A stretch of 64,000 nucleotides of DNA, taken from the NCBI RefSeq assembly GCF_017872975.1, contig NZ_JAGGJP010000006.1:124001-188000 (forward strand). The letters are read 5' to 3'. Source of the DNA: Rubellimicrobium aerolatum (GTDB lineage Bacteria > Pseudomonadota > Alphaproteobacteria > Rhodobacterales > Rhodobacteraceae). A model generated the notes under the pieces. It searched no databases and had not been told where the DNA came from. It was given only the letters and a program-made list of their open reading frames with translations. Made by a program: the position numbers and the translations under genes. This document shows positions 28,830-37,934 of this stretch, in pieces. Numbering within the stretch: the stretch's first letter is position 1; every line of letters starts with the position of its first letter.

Positions 28830-29570
28830 TCAACCTTCGGGCGGGCGGAGGGGCACCCGGCCCTCCGGGGTCAGGAGCCACACGTCGCGCCCCTCCACCA
28901 CCGCCGGGACGAGGGGGCGGCCGTAGCCCGCGCCGCCGTCGAGGTTGACGCGGTTGCCGTGGTGATGGGGCGCGTCGAGCGCGGTGTGGCCGTGGACGAC
29001 GAGGAGGCCGTGGTCGCGGGGGTCGTCGAGCCAGCCGTCGCGAATCCACATGAGGTCGGTGGGCTCCTGCGCGATGAGCGGCACGCCGGGGCGGAGGCCG
29101 GCATGGACGAACACCGCCTGCTCGGAGCGGTGCAGGAGGGGGAGGTTGTCGAGGAACACCCGGTGCGACAGGGGCACGCGGGCCCGCGCCTCGGCCCAGA
29201 CCTCGGCGACGGAGCGGTGATCGGACACGTCCACGCCGTAGCTCGCCAGCGTCTCGCGCCCGCCCAGGCGGTCGTGGAGCCAGGTGTAGGCGGGGTTCAG
29301 GCCGGGGTCGCGCGCCGTGGGGTCGTCGAGGAAGAGGCGGAACATGAAGTCGTGGTTGCCGCGCAGGACGATCCAGGGGCCGCCCTGCTTGGGACCGGCT
29401 ATGAGGTAGTCCATGACCTCGCGGCTGGCGGGGCCGCGGTCGGTCAGGTCGCCCAGGTGGACGACCGGCGCGGGCTCGCCCGTGCGGGCCATGTCGGCGG
29501 CGATGAGGGCGTGGGCCCGGCGCAGGGCGTCGGGGTGGCCGTGGATGTCGCCCAGCGCGTAACGGCGCAC
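28830..29570 (-). CDS. Metallophosphoesterase of the PPP family
   Basis: A 246-residue calcineurin-like phosphatase. The motifs are complete: ALGDIHGHPDALRRA, HLGDLTDRGP, LRGNHDFMF, HAGLRPG and VVHGHTALD, which hold the two metals. It would hydrolyse phosphoproteins, diadenosine polyphosphates or a similar substrate; none can be chosen. The GTG start lies one base after the Anbu stop, so it is probably the last gene of the Anbu operon. Confidence 0.88.
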   Translation of the reverse strand: MRRYALGDIHGHPDALRRAHALIAADMARTGEPAPVVHLGDLTDRGPASREVMDYLIAGPKQGGPWIVLRGNHDFMFRLFLDDPTARDPGLNPAYTWLHDRLGGRETLASYGVDVSDHRSVAEVWAEARARVPLSHRVFLDNLPLLHRSEQAVFVHAGLRPGVPLIAQEPTDLMWIRDGWLDDPRDHGLLVVHGHTALDAPHHHGNRVNLDGGAGYGRPLVPAVVEGRDVWLLTPEGRVPLRPPEG

Positions 29571-29571
29571 G

Positions 29572-30303
29572 TCAGAACACGAGGTCGGGGAGCGAATCGA
29601 AGGCCTGCTTGAGCGCGTCGCCCCAGCCGTGGCTGATGGTCTGGAAGTAGGCGTCGTTCCCCTTGATGCGGCGCGAGAGCCCGCGCCGGAGGCTGTCCCT
29701 CTCATACATCTGGAGGTCGAGCGGCAGGCCGACCGAGAGGTTGGCCTTGATGGTCGAATCGAAGCTGACGAGCAGGAGCTTGACGGCGGCCTCGAAGCTC
29801 ATCTCGGCGTCGAAGGCGCGGACGAGGATCGGGCGGCCATACTTGAACTCGCCGATCTGGAGGAAGGGGGTGTCCTCGCCGGCCTCGATGAAGTTGCCCT
29901 CGGGGTAGATGAGGAAGAGGCGGGGGGCGCTGCCCTTGACCTGGCCGCCGACGATGATGCTGGCGTTGAAGTAGCTGTCCGCCCGGTCGCCGGTGTCGGC
30001 GTGCTGGGCGATGACCTCCTTGAGGATGTTGCCGATGTATCGGGCGACCTGGAACATGGAGGGCAGTTGCAGGATCGCCGGGTGCCGTTCCGAGGGCGCC
30101 CGGTTGCGTTCGTCGATCATGGAGACGACCGACTGGGTGGTGGCGAGGTTGCCGGCGGTCATGATGGTGATGACCGTCTCACCCTCGTCGGCCCAGGTGA
30201 ACATCTTGCGGTAGGTCGATATGTTGTCGAGCCCCGCGTTGGTGCGGGTGTCGGACATGAACACGAGGCCGCGCGAGAGCCTGAGCGCCACGCAATAGGT
30301 CAT
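29572..30303 (-). CDS. anbu: Anbu (ancestral beta-subunit), proteasome-like protein
   Basis: A 243-residue Ntn-hydrolase-fold protein. Threonine 2 becomes N-terminal after methionine removal (MTYCVALRLSRGL), and lysine 33 (YRKMFTW) corresponds to the proteasome catalytic lysine. ATTQSVVSMIDER is typical for Anbu. The family assembles into proteasome-like or lock-washer oligomers; natural substrate unknown. It follows the transglutaminase, alpha-E and ATP-grasp genes, the recurrent Anbu neighbourhood. Confidence 0.88.
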   Translation of the reverse strand: MTYCVALRLSRGLVFMSDTRTNAGLDNISTYRKMFTWADEGETVITIMTAGNLATTQSVVSMIDERNRAPSERHPAILQLPSMFQVARYIGNILKEVIAQHADTGDRADSYFNASIIVGGQVKGSAPRLFLIYPEGNFIEAGEDTPFLQIGEFKYGRPILVRAFDAEMSFEAAVKLLLVSFDSTIKANLSVGLPLDLQMYERDSLRRGLSRRIKGNDAYFQTISHGWGDALKQAFDSLPDLVF

Positions 30304-30335
30304 GGGTGCCTCCTCCGGGCGATGCTGGCGGGCGG

Positions 30336-31145
30336 CTACTGCGCCCGCACCTCGACGGCGACCGTCAGGCGTTCGGCGCCCGTTCCGGTCCGGGCGCCTG
30401 ATACAGGAGCGGCCTCGCCGTAGTCGAGGCCTGTCGCGACGCGCACGTAGCGGTGATCGGGCGAGATGCGGTTGGCGGCGTCGAAGCCGACCCAGCCCAG
30501 GTCGGGAACCCAGGCCTCGGCCCAGGCATGGGCGGCGTCCTGCGCCTCCTGCTCCATCAGGAGGTAGCCCGAGACGTAGCGGGCGGGGATGCCCATGGCG
30601 CGGGCGCAGGCGATGAAGGCGTGGGCCTGGTCCTGGCAGACGCCGTGGCCGGCCGCCACCGCGTCCTCGGCGGTCCAGCCGACATGGGTGACGCCGGTCT
30701 CGTAGCGCACGGCGTCGGAGATGGCGGCGGACAGGTCGTGGAGGCGGTGCAGGGGGCTCGGCTCGCGCGCGATCGATTCGACGAGGCGGGCGCAGGCGGG
30801 GCCGGCGGTCGTGCGCGGGGTCGGGCGCTGGAAGAGCCAGAGCGGGCCGAAGCCGGACTGCGGGCCCACGATGCCGGCGGTGTCGGCGACCTCCACCTCG
30901 CCCTCGACGGCGATGGCGAGGCGGGTGGTGCCGGGGTCGAGCGACACGAGGTCCACGGCGTTGCGGTGCTGGTCCTCGAAGGCGGCCTCCCGCCGGCCGC
31001 CCTCCACGGTCAGCGACCAGGACAGGACGCGCTGCCAGCGGTGCGAGCAGGGGCGCAGGCGGACCTGCTGGAGCCCCCAGGGGACGGGCGCGTCGTAGTC
31101 GTAGGTGGTCACGTGGCGGACGCGGAGGCGGAGATGGTCAGTCAT
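30336..31145 (-). CDS. Transglutaminase-like cysteine peptidase domain protein
   Basis: A 269-residue protein with an N-terminal beta-rich (Bact_transglu_N-type) domain and a transglutaminase core. The catalytic triad is present: cysteine in AAGHGVCQDQAHAF, histidine in DAAHAWAEAWV, aspartate in GFDAANRISPD. No signal peptide is seen. It overlaps the alpha-E gene by eight bases. In Anbu clusters it is thought to cleave or form an isopeptide-like bond made by the ATP-grasp protein. Confidence 0.9.
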   Translation of the reverse strand: MTDHLRLRVRHVTTYDYDAPVPWGLQQVRLRPCSHRWQRVLSWSLTVEGGRREAAFEDQHRNAVDLVSLDPGTTRLAIAVEGEVEVADTAGIVGPQSGFGPLWLFQRPTPRTTAGPACARLVESIAREPSPLHRLHDLSAAISDAVRYETGVTHVGWTAEDAVAAGHGVCQDQAHAFIACARAMGIPARYVSGYLLMEQEAQDAAHAWAEAWVPDLGWVGFDAANRISPDHRYVRVATGLDYGEAAPVSGARTGTGAERLTVAVEVRAQ

Positions 31146-32076
31146 AGAAGCGGTAATCCACCTCGGCCTGCGCGCCGAGGTCGGCGATGTCGCGGAGGAA
31201 GCCCTGGACGAACTCGTGCAGGCCGCTGTCGAGGAGGCCGTCCACGGAGGCCGAGGCGAAGCCGGTCTGGAGCGCGGCGGCCTTCTTGCCGCTGGGGGGG
31301 AGGGTGCCGTAGGCGTCGGCGAGGAAGCCGAAGTTGTCCACGAGCTTGCCGACCGAGAAGGCGAGCGAGCGCGGCATCCGGCGGTCGAGGATGAGGAACT
31401 GCGCGATGTTGCGCGCCCGCACGTCCTGGCCGTAGGTCATGCGGTAGGCGCCCTCGGCCGAGACGGAGCGCAGGATCGTCTCCCATTGCACGTTGTCGAG
31501 CGAGGAGCCGACGGCGTGGGCCGAGGGAAGGAGGACGTAGGACTTGACGTCGAGGAGGCGGGCGGTGTTGTCCGCCCGTTCGATGAAGGTGCCGAGGCGG
31601 GCGAAGTTGTAGATGTCGTTCCGCAGCATCGTGCCCGCGAAGGCGCCGCGCACGTGGGCCGAGCGGTTGCGGATCACGGTGAGGACGGCGGGAAGCTCGC
31701 GCTCGCCCACCCTTTGGGAGAGGAGGTTGCGGAGGATCATCCACGATTCGTTGACGCTCTCCCAGACCTCGCGCGTGAGTGCCGTGCGGACGAGGCGGGC
31801 GTTGTTGCGCGCCGATTCGACGACCGCGAGCACCGAGGAGGCGTTGTCGCGGTCGCAGAGCATCCAGTGGATGGCGTTGTCGCGCGTGACCTCGCCGTGG
31901 CGGGCGCGGTAGGGGCCGAGGGTGGCGGTGGTCTCCAGCACCGAGGCCCATTCGTCGTCGGCGTGGCTGCGGGTGAGGGCGATGCGCTGGCCCGCCGCCA
32001 TCAGGCGGGCGGTGTTCTCGCTCCGCTCCAGGTAGCGGAACATCCAGTAGAGGCCGTTCGCGGTCTTGCCGAGCAT
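31138..32076 (-). CDS. Alpha-E domain protein
   Basis: A 312-residue all-helical protein of the alpha-E family (MLGKTANGLYWMFRYLERSE at the start, then NESWMILRNLLS). These proteins accompany circularly permuted ATP-grasp ligases and may act as carriers or substrates. The ATG overlaps the ATP-grasp stop (TGATG) and the gene's end overlaps the transglutaminase start. No catalytic residues are recognised. Confidence 0.9.
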   Translation of the reverse strand: MLGKTANGLYWMFRYLERSENTARLMAAGQRIALTRSHADDEWASVLETTATLGPYRARHGEVTRDNAIHWMLCDRDNASSVLAVVESARNNARLVRTALTREVWESVNESWMILRNLLSQRVGERELPAVLTVIRNRSAHVRGAFAGTMLRNDIYNFARLGTFIERADNTARLLDVKSYVLLPSAHAVGSSLDNVQWETILRSVSAEGAYRMTYGQDVRARNIAQFLILDRRMPRSLAFSVGKLVDNFGFLADAYGTLPPSGKKAAALQTGFASASVDGLLDSGLHEFVQGFLRDIADLGAQAEVDYRFYD

Positions 32077-33671
32077 CACTCCTCCAGCACCCAGGTGTCC
32101 TTGGTGCCGCCGCCCTGGGAGGAGTTCACGACGAGCGATCCTTTCTTGAGGGCGACCCGCGTCAGGCCGCCGGGGGTGATGGTCACGCCGTCGGGCGAGA
32201 CGAGGACGTAGGGCCGCAGGTCCACGTGGCGGGGCGCGAGGCCAGCGCGGGTGAAGATCGGCACGGTGGAGAGCGCGAGCGTCGGCTGGGCGATGTAGTT
32301 GGCGGGATTGGCCAGGAGCTTGTCGCGGAAGGCCGCGATCTCCTTCTTGTTGGAGGTGGGGCCGACCAGCATCCCGTAGCCGCCCGAGCCGTGCACCTCC
32401 TTGACCACGAGGTCGTGGAGGTTGTCGAGGACGTAGGACAGCGCCGAGGGGTCGTTGCAGCGCCAGGTGGGGACGTTCTGGAGGATCGGCGCCTCGCCGG
32501 TGTAGAAGCGCACGATGTCCGGCATGTAGGAGTAGATCGCCTTGTCGTCGGCGATGCCGGTGCCCGGCGCGTTGGCGATGGTGATGCCGCCGGCGCGGTA
32601 GATGTCGAAGAGGCCGGGGACGCCCAGCCCGCTGTCGGCGTTGAAGTTGAGGGGGTCGAGGAAGTCGTCGTCCACGCGGCGGTAGAGCACGTCGATGGGC
32701 TTGTAGCCCTGCGTCGTCCGCATGGCGACGCGGCCGTCCATCACGCGGAGGTCGTGGCCCTCGACCAGCTCCACCCCCATCTTGTCGGCGAGGAAGCTGT
32801 GCTCGTAGTAGGCCGAGTTGTAGAGGCCGGGGGTGAGCACGGCGACGACGGGATCGCCCTTCGTCGCGCGGGGCGCGCAGGCGGCGAGGCTGCGGCGGAG
32901 GTTGAGCGGGTAGTTGGAGACCGGGCGGACGCGGTTCCGGGCGAACAGCTCGGGGAACATCTGGAGCATCGTCTCGCGATTTTCGAGCATGTAGCTCACG
33001 CCCGAGGGGGTGCGGGCGTTGTCTTCGAGGACGAAGAACTCGTCCTCGCCGGTCCGCACGAGGTCGATGCCGACGATGTGGGTGTAGACGCCGCCGGGAG
33101 GCTCCACCCCGATCATCTGGGGGAGGAAGGCGGCGTTGCGGGCGATCATCTCGGCGGGGAGGCGTCCGGCGCGGACGATCTCCTGCCGGTGGTAGATGTC
33201 GTGAAGGAAGGCGTTGATGGCGCGGACCCGCTGCTCGATGCCGCGCGCGAGCCGGGCCCATTCCCGCGCCGAGAGGATGCGGGGGATGATATCGAAGGGG
33301 ATCAGCCGTTCCGCCGCCTCGGCGCGGCCGTAGACGTTGAAGGTGATGCCGGTGAGGCGGAACACCTCCTCGGCCTCGTGCTGCTTGCGGAGCAGCCGGG
33401 CCGGGTTCTCGCCCGTCAGCCAGTCGTCGAAGGCGGCGTAGGGCGGGCGGAGCCCCTGATACATCACCTGCGCCTGGGTCATGCGGCCCGAGCGGGCGGC
33501 CTGGATCCCGGGGAGGACCGAGTCCGCCCCATGGGGGGTGCCGTTCACGGACCCCTCCGGGGGAGCCTCGGGCGGCCCCTCGGGTGGGCCGTCGGGGGAA
33601 CCGTTCGGAACGGCGGCGTCCTGGGACTGGCCCGTGCCGCGTCCCCACATCTCGTCGAAGGTGGTCGTCAT
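32076..33671 (-). CDS. Circularly permuted ATP-grasp type 2 protein
   Basis: A 531-residue ATP-dependent carboxylate-amine ligase family protein. Typical stretches include GITFNVYGRAEA, IPFDIIPRI, RAINAFLHDIYHRQE, FFVLEDNARTPSGVSYM and GTKDTWVLEE at the end. A low-complexity insertion at about residues 22-45 (repeats of P, E and G; 33535-33610) separates the short MTTTFDEMWGRG start from the conserved body, which is unusual. Start chosen at MTTTFDE; MRMTTT two codons upstream is an alternative. The enzyme is the first gene of the Anbu operon. Confidence 0.9.
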   Translation of the reverse strand: MTTTFDEMWGRGTGQSQDAAVPNGSPDGPPEGPPEAPPEGSVNGTPHGADSVLPGIQAARSGRMTQAQVMYQGLRPPYAAFDDWLTGENPARLLRKQHEAEEVFRLTGITFNVYGRAEAAERLIPFDIIPRILSAREWARLARGIEQRVRAINAFLHDIYHRQEIVRAGRLPAEMIARNAAFLPQMIGVEPPGGVYTHIVGIDLVRTGEDEFFVLEDNARTPSGVSYMLENRETMLQMFPELFARNRVRPVSNYPLNLRRSLAACAPRATKGDPVVAVLTPGLYNSAYYEHSFLADKMGVELVEGHDLRVMDGRVAMRTTQGYKPIDVLYRRVDDDFLDPLNFNADSGLGVPGLFDIYRAGGITIANAPGTGIADDKAIYSYMPDIVRFYTGEAPILQNVPTWRCNDPSALSYVLDNLHDLVVKEVHGSGGYGMLVGPTSNKKEIAAFRDKLLANPANYIAQPTLALSTVPIFTRAGLAPRHVDLRPYVLVSPDGVTITPGGLTRVALKKGSLVVNSSQGGGTKDTWVLEE

Positions 33672-33901
33672 CCTCATGGGGGCGATCATAGGCACCGGCC
33701 GGGCAGGCACAATGGCGGACCCAGGCGCGGCGGCCGCGCGGGATCGCCGGGAACGCCTTGGCGGCAAAGGAAAACCGCGGGGCTCGTGGGGTTCCGGCGC
33801 GGGACGGGGCCGGGCGGGCCGCTGGTGGGATCGGCGCGGCGATGCCCAAGGGCTGGGCCGACCTGCCGGTTTACCGGGCATCCGGCGAAGGCCGCGCGCG
33901 G

Positions 33902-35176
33902 TCAGGCCCCCAGCGCCGCGTCGGTGGCGGCGATCAGCGCCAGCGCCGCCGCGCCCTGCGCCCAGACGAGATCGCCCCAGGCATGGACCTCGACCGGGAC
34001 GGGCGGGCGGCCCTGGGGCAGGGCGAGGCGGTTCATCTCGGCCAGGACCTCCTCGGCGTAGAGGAAGTCGTAGCGCATCCTTTCGCCCGAGAGGATGACG
34101 AGGCCAGGGTCGAGGAGCTGGACGAGGTTGGCGAGGCCGAGGGCGAGGTGGCGCCCGGCGCGGGCGAAGATCTCACGCGAGGGCTCGTGGCCGGACTTGG
34201 CCGCGTGGAAGAGGGTCTCCAGCATGGCCCGGGGGCTGTGCGGCTGGCCGGGATCGCGGCCGAGCGCGGTGGCGGCCTCGCGCGCGAGGGCATAGTCGGC
34301 GAGGTAGGCCTCCAGGCAGCCCCGGCTGCCGCAGCGGCAGAGCGCGCCGTCGAGCCGGACCTTCATGTGCCCCAGCTCCAGCCCGAGGCCGCGCGCGCCG
34401 CGCTGGAGGCGGCCGCCCTGCACGAGGCCCATGCCGACCCCGTGCTCGATGGTCACGACCGCGAAGTCGGAGAGCGCGCGGCCGGCGCCGAACCACAGCT
34501 CGGCCAGGGCGAGGAGGTTGGCGTCGTTGTCGATCTGCACCGGCGCGCGCAGGCGGGCGGCGAGGGCGTCGCGCAGGTCGAGGCCGCAGTCGCCGGAGCC
34601 GGACTCGGTCGGGCGCGGGGCGTCCAGGAGCGGCGACCAGGCGACGCGGCCCGCATGGTGATCGACGAGGCCGGGGAGGCCGATGCCGATGGCGGCGACC
34701 GGGGTCGGCTGGGCCGGCAGGTCGGCGATCAGGGCGGCGACCTCGGCCACCAGGGCGGCGAGGGGGCGGCGGCCGGGGGTGGCGTCGCGGGCGGCATGGG
34801 CGAGGACGCGGCCGCCGAAATCGGCGAGGACGGCGGTGTGACGCTCGTCCCCGAGCTTGACGCCGATGACGGGGCGGCCCTCGGGGACGATCTCCAGCGC
34901 CACGGGGGGGCGGCCGCGCGGGGAATCGGGGCGGTCGAGCGGGGCGGGGCCGGTCTCGCGCAGGAAGCGCAGGCCGATCAGCTCGGCGGTGGCGGCGGTG
35001 ACGGAGGCGGCGCTGACGCCCAGCGCGCGGGCCACCTCGGCGCGGGAGGCGCGGCCCTGGGCGCGGACGTGATCGAAGACCTGCCGGCGCAGGGGCGACG
35101 GGTCGCGCGCGGAGGGCGGCCGCATCGGGCCGGCGCCCCGGGGGGTGTCCTCGGCGGCGGGGCCAGGGTCCGACAT
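33902..35176 (-). CDS. xylR: ROK-family transcriptional repressor, probable XylR
   Basis: A 424-residue repressor-kinase fold. A winged helix (VFDHVRAQGRASRAEVARALG) covers about residues 32-75; the ROK domain carries the zinc-type motif GHMKV, CRCGSRGCLEAY. IGVKLGDER and IDNDANLLALAE are sugar-site elements. It is divergent from xylF, with 373 nt between them, and should repress the xylose genes until D-xylose binds. The effector is inferred from context. Confidence 0.85.
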   Translation of the reverse strand: MSDPGPAAEDTPRGAGPMRPPSARDPSPLRRQVFDHVRAQGRASRAEVARALGVSAASVTAATAELIGLRFLRETGPAPLDRPDSPRGRPPVALEIVPEGRPVIGVKLGDERHTAVLADFGGRVLAHAARDATPGRRPLAALVAEVAALIADLPAQPTPVAAIGIGLPGLVDHHAGRVAWSPLLDAPRPTESGSGDCGLDLRDALAARLRAPVQIDNDANLLALAELWFGAGRALSDFAVVTIEHGVGMGLVQGGRLQRGARGLGLELGHMKVRLDGALCRCGSRGCLEAYLADYALAREAATALGRDPGQPHSPRAMLETLFHAAKSGHEPSREIFARAGRHLALGLANLVQLLDPGLVILSGERMRYDFLYAEEVLAEMNRLALPQGRPPVPVEVHAWGDLVWAQGAAALALIAATDAALGA

Positions 35177-35549
35177 CGTTCACCTGTCGAAGGATTTCTG
35201 CGAGTGCGAAGGTCGTTGTCGTCCAGATGCCCGCATTTGTGGCAGTCCTTTCACCAAAAATCCATATCGAATGGCGAAACCGCAAAGTTTTGCTTTGACA
35301 GACGAAGTTAAGCCGACGCATCCTTCCTCAGGGGAACGCGCGCGGGTGCCTGGAGGGAGGAGCCGGGACGGCCCGCGCGTGGAACCCGGAAGAGATGACG
35401 AAGCCGAACCTGCCAGGAACGGCAGATGCCGTTGCAGAGAACCTTGCGGAAATCTGCTTTTGACAATGAATGGTGATCGCGCGATAACCCCGAGAGGCGC
35501 GCGTTGCCCGGCCGGCTCAACGAAGCCGACCGCAAACAGGGAGAGAGAC
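35177..35549. other. xylR-xylF divergent regulatory region
   Basis: These 373 nt have no gene. A less GC-rich stretch at 35215-35320 contains ATTTGTGGCAG, CCATATCGAATGG and TGCTTTGACA; a second TGCTTTTGACA lies at 35455-35465. The repeated element suggests two operator or promoter copies. I see no clear palindrome long enough to name the XylR site. Confidence 0.5.
35460..35488 (+). promoter_or_regulatory. xylF: Sigma-70-type promoter of the xylose operon
   Basis: TTGACA (35460-35465), 17 bases, GATAAC (35483-35488); 62 nt upstream of the xylF start. The -35 is a perfect match and the -10 matches four of six positions. Confidence 0.6.
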
Positions 35550-36581
35550 ATGAGGAAATCCGTTCTGCTGGCGTCCGCCGTGGCGGCCGTGGCGGCGTCC
35601 GTGGCGATGGCGCAGGAAGGTCCGACGGTCGGCGTGAGCTGGTCCAACTTCCGCGAGGAGCGCTGGAAGACCGACGAGGCGGCGATCAAGTCCGCCATCG
35701 AGGCGGCGGGGGGCACCTATGTCTCGGCCGATGCCCAGACCTCGCCGACCAAGCAGCTCGCGGACGTGGACAGCCTGATCACGCAGGGCGTGGACGCCCT
35801 CATCATCCTGGCGCAGGACAGCGCGGCCATCGCGCCGGCGCTGGACGCGGCCGAGGACGCGGGGATCCCCGTGGTGGGCTACGACCGGCTGATCGACGAC
35901 GCGCGGGCCTTCTACATCACCTTCGACAACGTGGAGGTCGGGCGGATGCAGGCGCGGGCCGTGCTGGCGGCGGCGCCCGAGGGCAACTACGTGATGATCA
36001 AGGGCTCGCCGGTCGATCCGAACGCGGACTTCCTGCGGGGCGGCCAGCAGGAAGTGCTCCAGGAGGCCATCGATTCGGGGGCGATCACCATCGTCGCCGA
36101 GGCCTACACCGACGACTGGCAGCCCGCGAACGCCCAGCGCAACATGGAGCAGATCCTGACGCAGCAGGACAACGCCGTGGATGCGGTGGTGGCCAGCAAC
36201 GACGGCACGGCGGGCGGCGTCGTGGCGGCGCTGACCGCGCAGGGGATGGAGGGCATCCCGGTGTCCGGCCAGGACGGCGACATGGCGGCGCTGAACCGCG
36301 TGGCGATGGGGACGCAGACGGTGTCGGTCTGGAAGGATTCGCGCGAGCTGGGCCGGACGGCGGGCGAGGTGGCGGTCGCGCTGGCCGAGGGCACCGCGCC
36401 CGACGCCATCGAGGGCGTGCAGCCCTTCACCACGCCGGGCGGAACCACGGTGAACTCCATCCTGCTGGCGCCGATCCCGGTCACGCGGGAGAACCTGAAC
36501 GTGGTGCTGGATGCGGGCTGGATCGCCAAGGACATGCTCTGCCAGGGCGTGAACGCCGCCGACGTGGCGGTCTGCCAGTAA
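35550..36581 (+). CDS. xylF: D-xylose ABC transporter, periplasmic binding protein
   Basis: A 343-residue exported sugar-binding protein. The signal peptide MRKSVLLASAVAAVAASVAMAQ is cut to expose EGPTVGVSWSNFREERW. The substrate region GYDRLIDDARAFYITFDN and DGDMAALNRVAMG are characteristic of XylF. GGGAGAG lies before the ATG. xylH, xylG, xylB and xylA follow on the same strand. Confidence 0.93.
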   Translation: MRKSVLLASAVAAVAASVAMAQEGPTVGVSWSNFREERWKTDEAAIKSAIEAAGGTYVSADAQTSPTKQLADVDSLITQGVDALIILAQDSAAIAPALDAAEDAGIPVVGYDRLIDDARAFYITFDNVEVGRMQARAVLAAAPEGNYVMIKGSPVDPNADFLRGGQQEVLQEAIDSGAITIVAEAYTDDWQPANAQRNMEQILTQQDNAVDAVVASNDGTAGGVVAALTAQGMEGIPVSGQDGDMAALNRVAMGTQTVSVWKDSRELGRTAGEVAVALAEGTAPDAIEGVQPFTTPGGTTVNSILLAPIPVTRENLNVVLDAGWIAKDMLCQGVNAADVAVCQ

Positions 36582-36638
36582 GCTGTCGCGGGGGCGCGCG
36601 TCCAAGGGCGCGCGCCCGGCCCGGAGGGGGACCTTGAG

Positions 36639-37934
36639 ATGAGCGACGTGGGACGACTGGCCGGGGGCACGCCCGAGCGGCGGGGACTGGCCGACACGCT
36701 GGAGCTGGACAAGCGGCTGTTCGGGATGGTGGCGGCCTTCGTGCTGCTCTGCCTGGGGTTCTGGGTCTGGACGGGCGGGACGTTCCTGAGCCCGCGCAAC
36801 ATCTTCAACATCGCCGTGCAGACGGTGGCGGTGGGGATCATGGCGACGGGCATGGTCTTCGTGATCGTGACGCGGCAGATCGACCTGTCGGTGGGGGCGC
36901 TGCTGGCCATGTGCTCGGCCACCATGGCGATGACGCAGGCCTACGTGCTGCCGGGGGTGGTGGGGCTGGACAGCCCGCTCATCATGCCGGTGACGGTCGT
37001 CGTCGGGCTGGTTGTGGGGACGGCCATCGGGGCGCTGCACGGGTGGCTGATCGGGTATCAGGGGATCCCGTCCTTCATCGTCACGCTGGGCGGCCTGTTC
37101 GTGTGGCGGAACCTGAACTGGTACATCACCAACGGGCAGTCGGTGGCGCTGACCAACGAGCGGGTGCTGGACTTCGGCGGCACCGAGGGGGTGCTGGGCC
37201 GGGGGCCGAGCTGGGTCGTGGGCGGGCTGCTGGCGCTGGGGCTGGCGTTGGCGCTGCTGGGCGCGCGGCGGGCCAAGCGGCGGCACGGCTTTGCGGTGAA
37301 GCCCGCCTGGGCGGAGGGGCTGCTGATCGCGGTGATCGCCGGGGCGGTGCTGGGCTTCGTGGCGGTGCTGAACGCCTATCCGATCGCGGCGACCAAGCTG
37401 CGGCGGCAGTTCGAGGCGCGGGGCGAGGTGATGCCCGAGGGCTTCACCGCCTATCACGGGCTGCCGGTGTCGGTGCTGCTGCTGATCGTGGTGGCGGCGG
37501 TGATGACGGTGGTGGCGCGGCGGACGCGGTTCGGGCGCTACATCTTCGCCACGGGCGGCAACCCGGACGCGGCGGAGCTGTCGGGGATCAACACGCGCTG
37601 GCTGACCGTCAAGGTCTTCGCGCTCATGGGGTTCCTGTGCGGGCTGGCGGCGCTGGTGAGCCAGGCGCGGCTCCAGAGCCACGGCAACGACATCGGCACG
37701 CTGGACGAGCTGCGGGTGATCGCGGCGGCGGTGATCGGCGGCACGGCGCTGGCCGGGGGGATCGGCACCATCTACGGCGCGATCCTGGGGGCGCTCATCA
37801 TGCAGTCGCTCCAGTCGGGGATGGGGATGGTGGGGGTGGACACGCCGTTCCAGAACATCGTCGTCGGCGCGGTGCTGGTCGTCGCGGTCTGGATCGACAC
37901 CATCTATCGCAAGCGCACGGGGGCGTTGAAATGA
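36639..37934 (+). CDS. xylH: D-xylose ABC transporter, permease
   Basis: A 431-residue multi-pass permease of the ribose/xylose (BPD_transp_2) type, with about ten hydrophobic segments. [18 protein letters not shown] and [16 protein letters not shown] are family hallmarks. An insertion of about 80 residues with one extra membrane span ([20 protein letters not shown]) splits the middle, as in other XylH proteins. It overlaps xylG by four bases. Confidence 0.93.
   Translation: MSDVGRLAGGTPERRGLADTLELDKRLFGMVAAFVLLCLGFWVWTGGTFLSPRNIFNIAVQTVAVGIMATGMVFVIVTRQIDLSVGALLAMCSATMAMTQAYVLPGVVGLDSPLIMPVTVVVGLVVGTAIGALHGWLIGYQGIPSFIVTLGGLFVWRNLNWYITNGQSVALTNERVLDFGGTEGVLGRGPSWVVGGLLALGLALALLGARRAKRRHGFAVKPAWAEGLLIAVIAGAVLGFVAVLNAYPIAATKLRRQFEARGEVMPEGFTAYHGLPVSVLLLIVVAAVMTVVARRTRFGRYIFATGGNPDAAELSGINTRWLTVKVFALMGFLCGLAALVSQARLQSHGNDIGTLDELRVIAAAVIGGTALAGGIGTIYGAILGALIMQSLQSGMGMVGVDTPFQNIVVGAVLVVAVWIDTIYRKRTGALK

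Noticed and set aside
31138-33849. A 903-codon frame covering alpha-E and part of the ATP-grasp region
   Set aside because: Only its last 312 codons, from the ATG at 32076, are the alpha-E protein; the upstream part is a shadow of the ATP-grasp gene.
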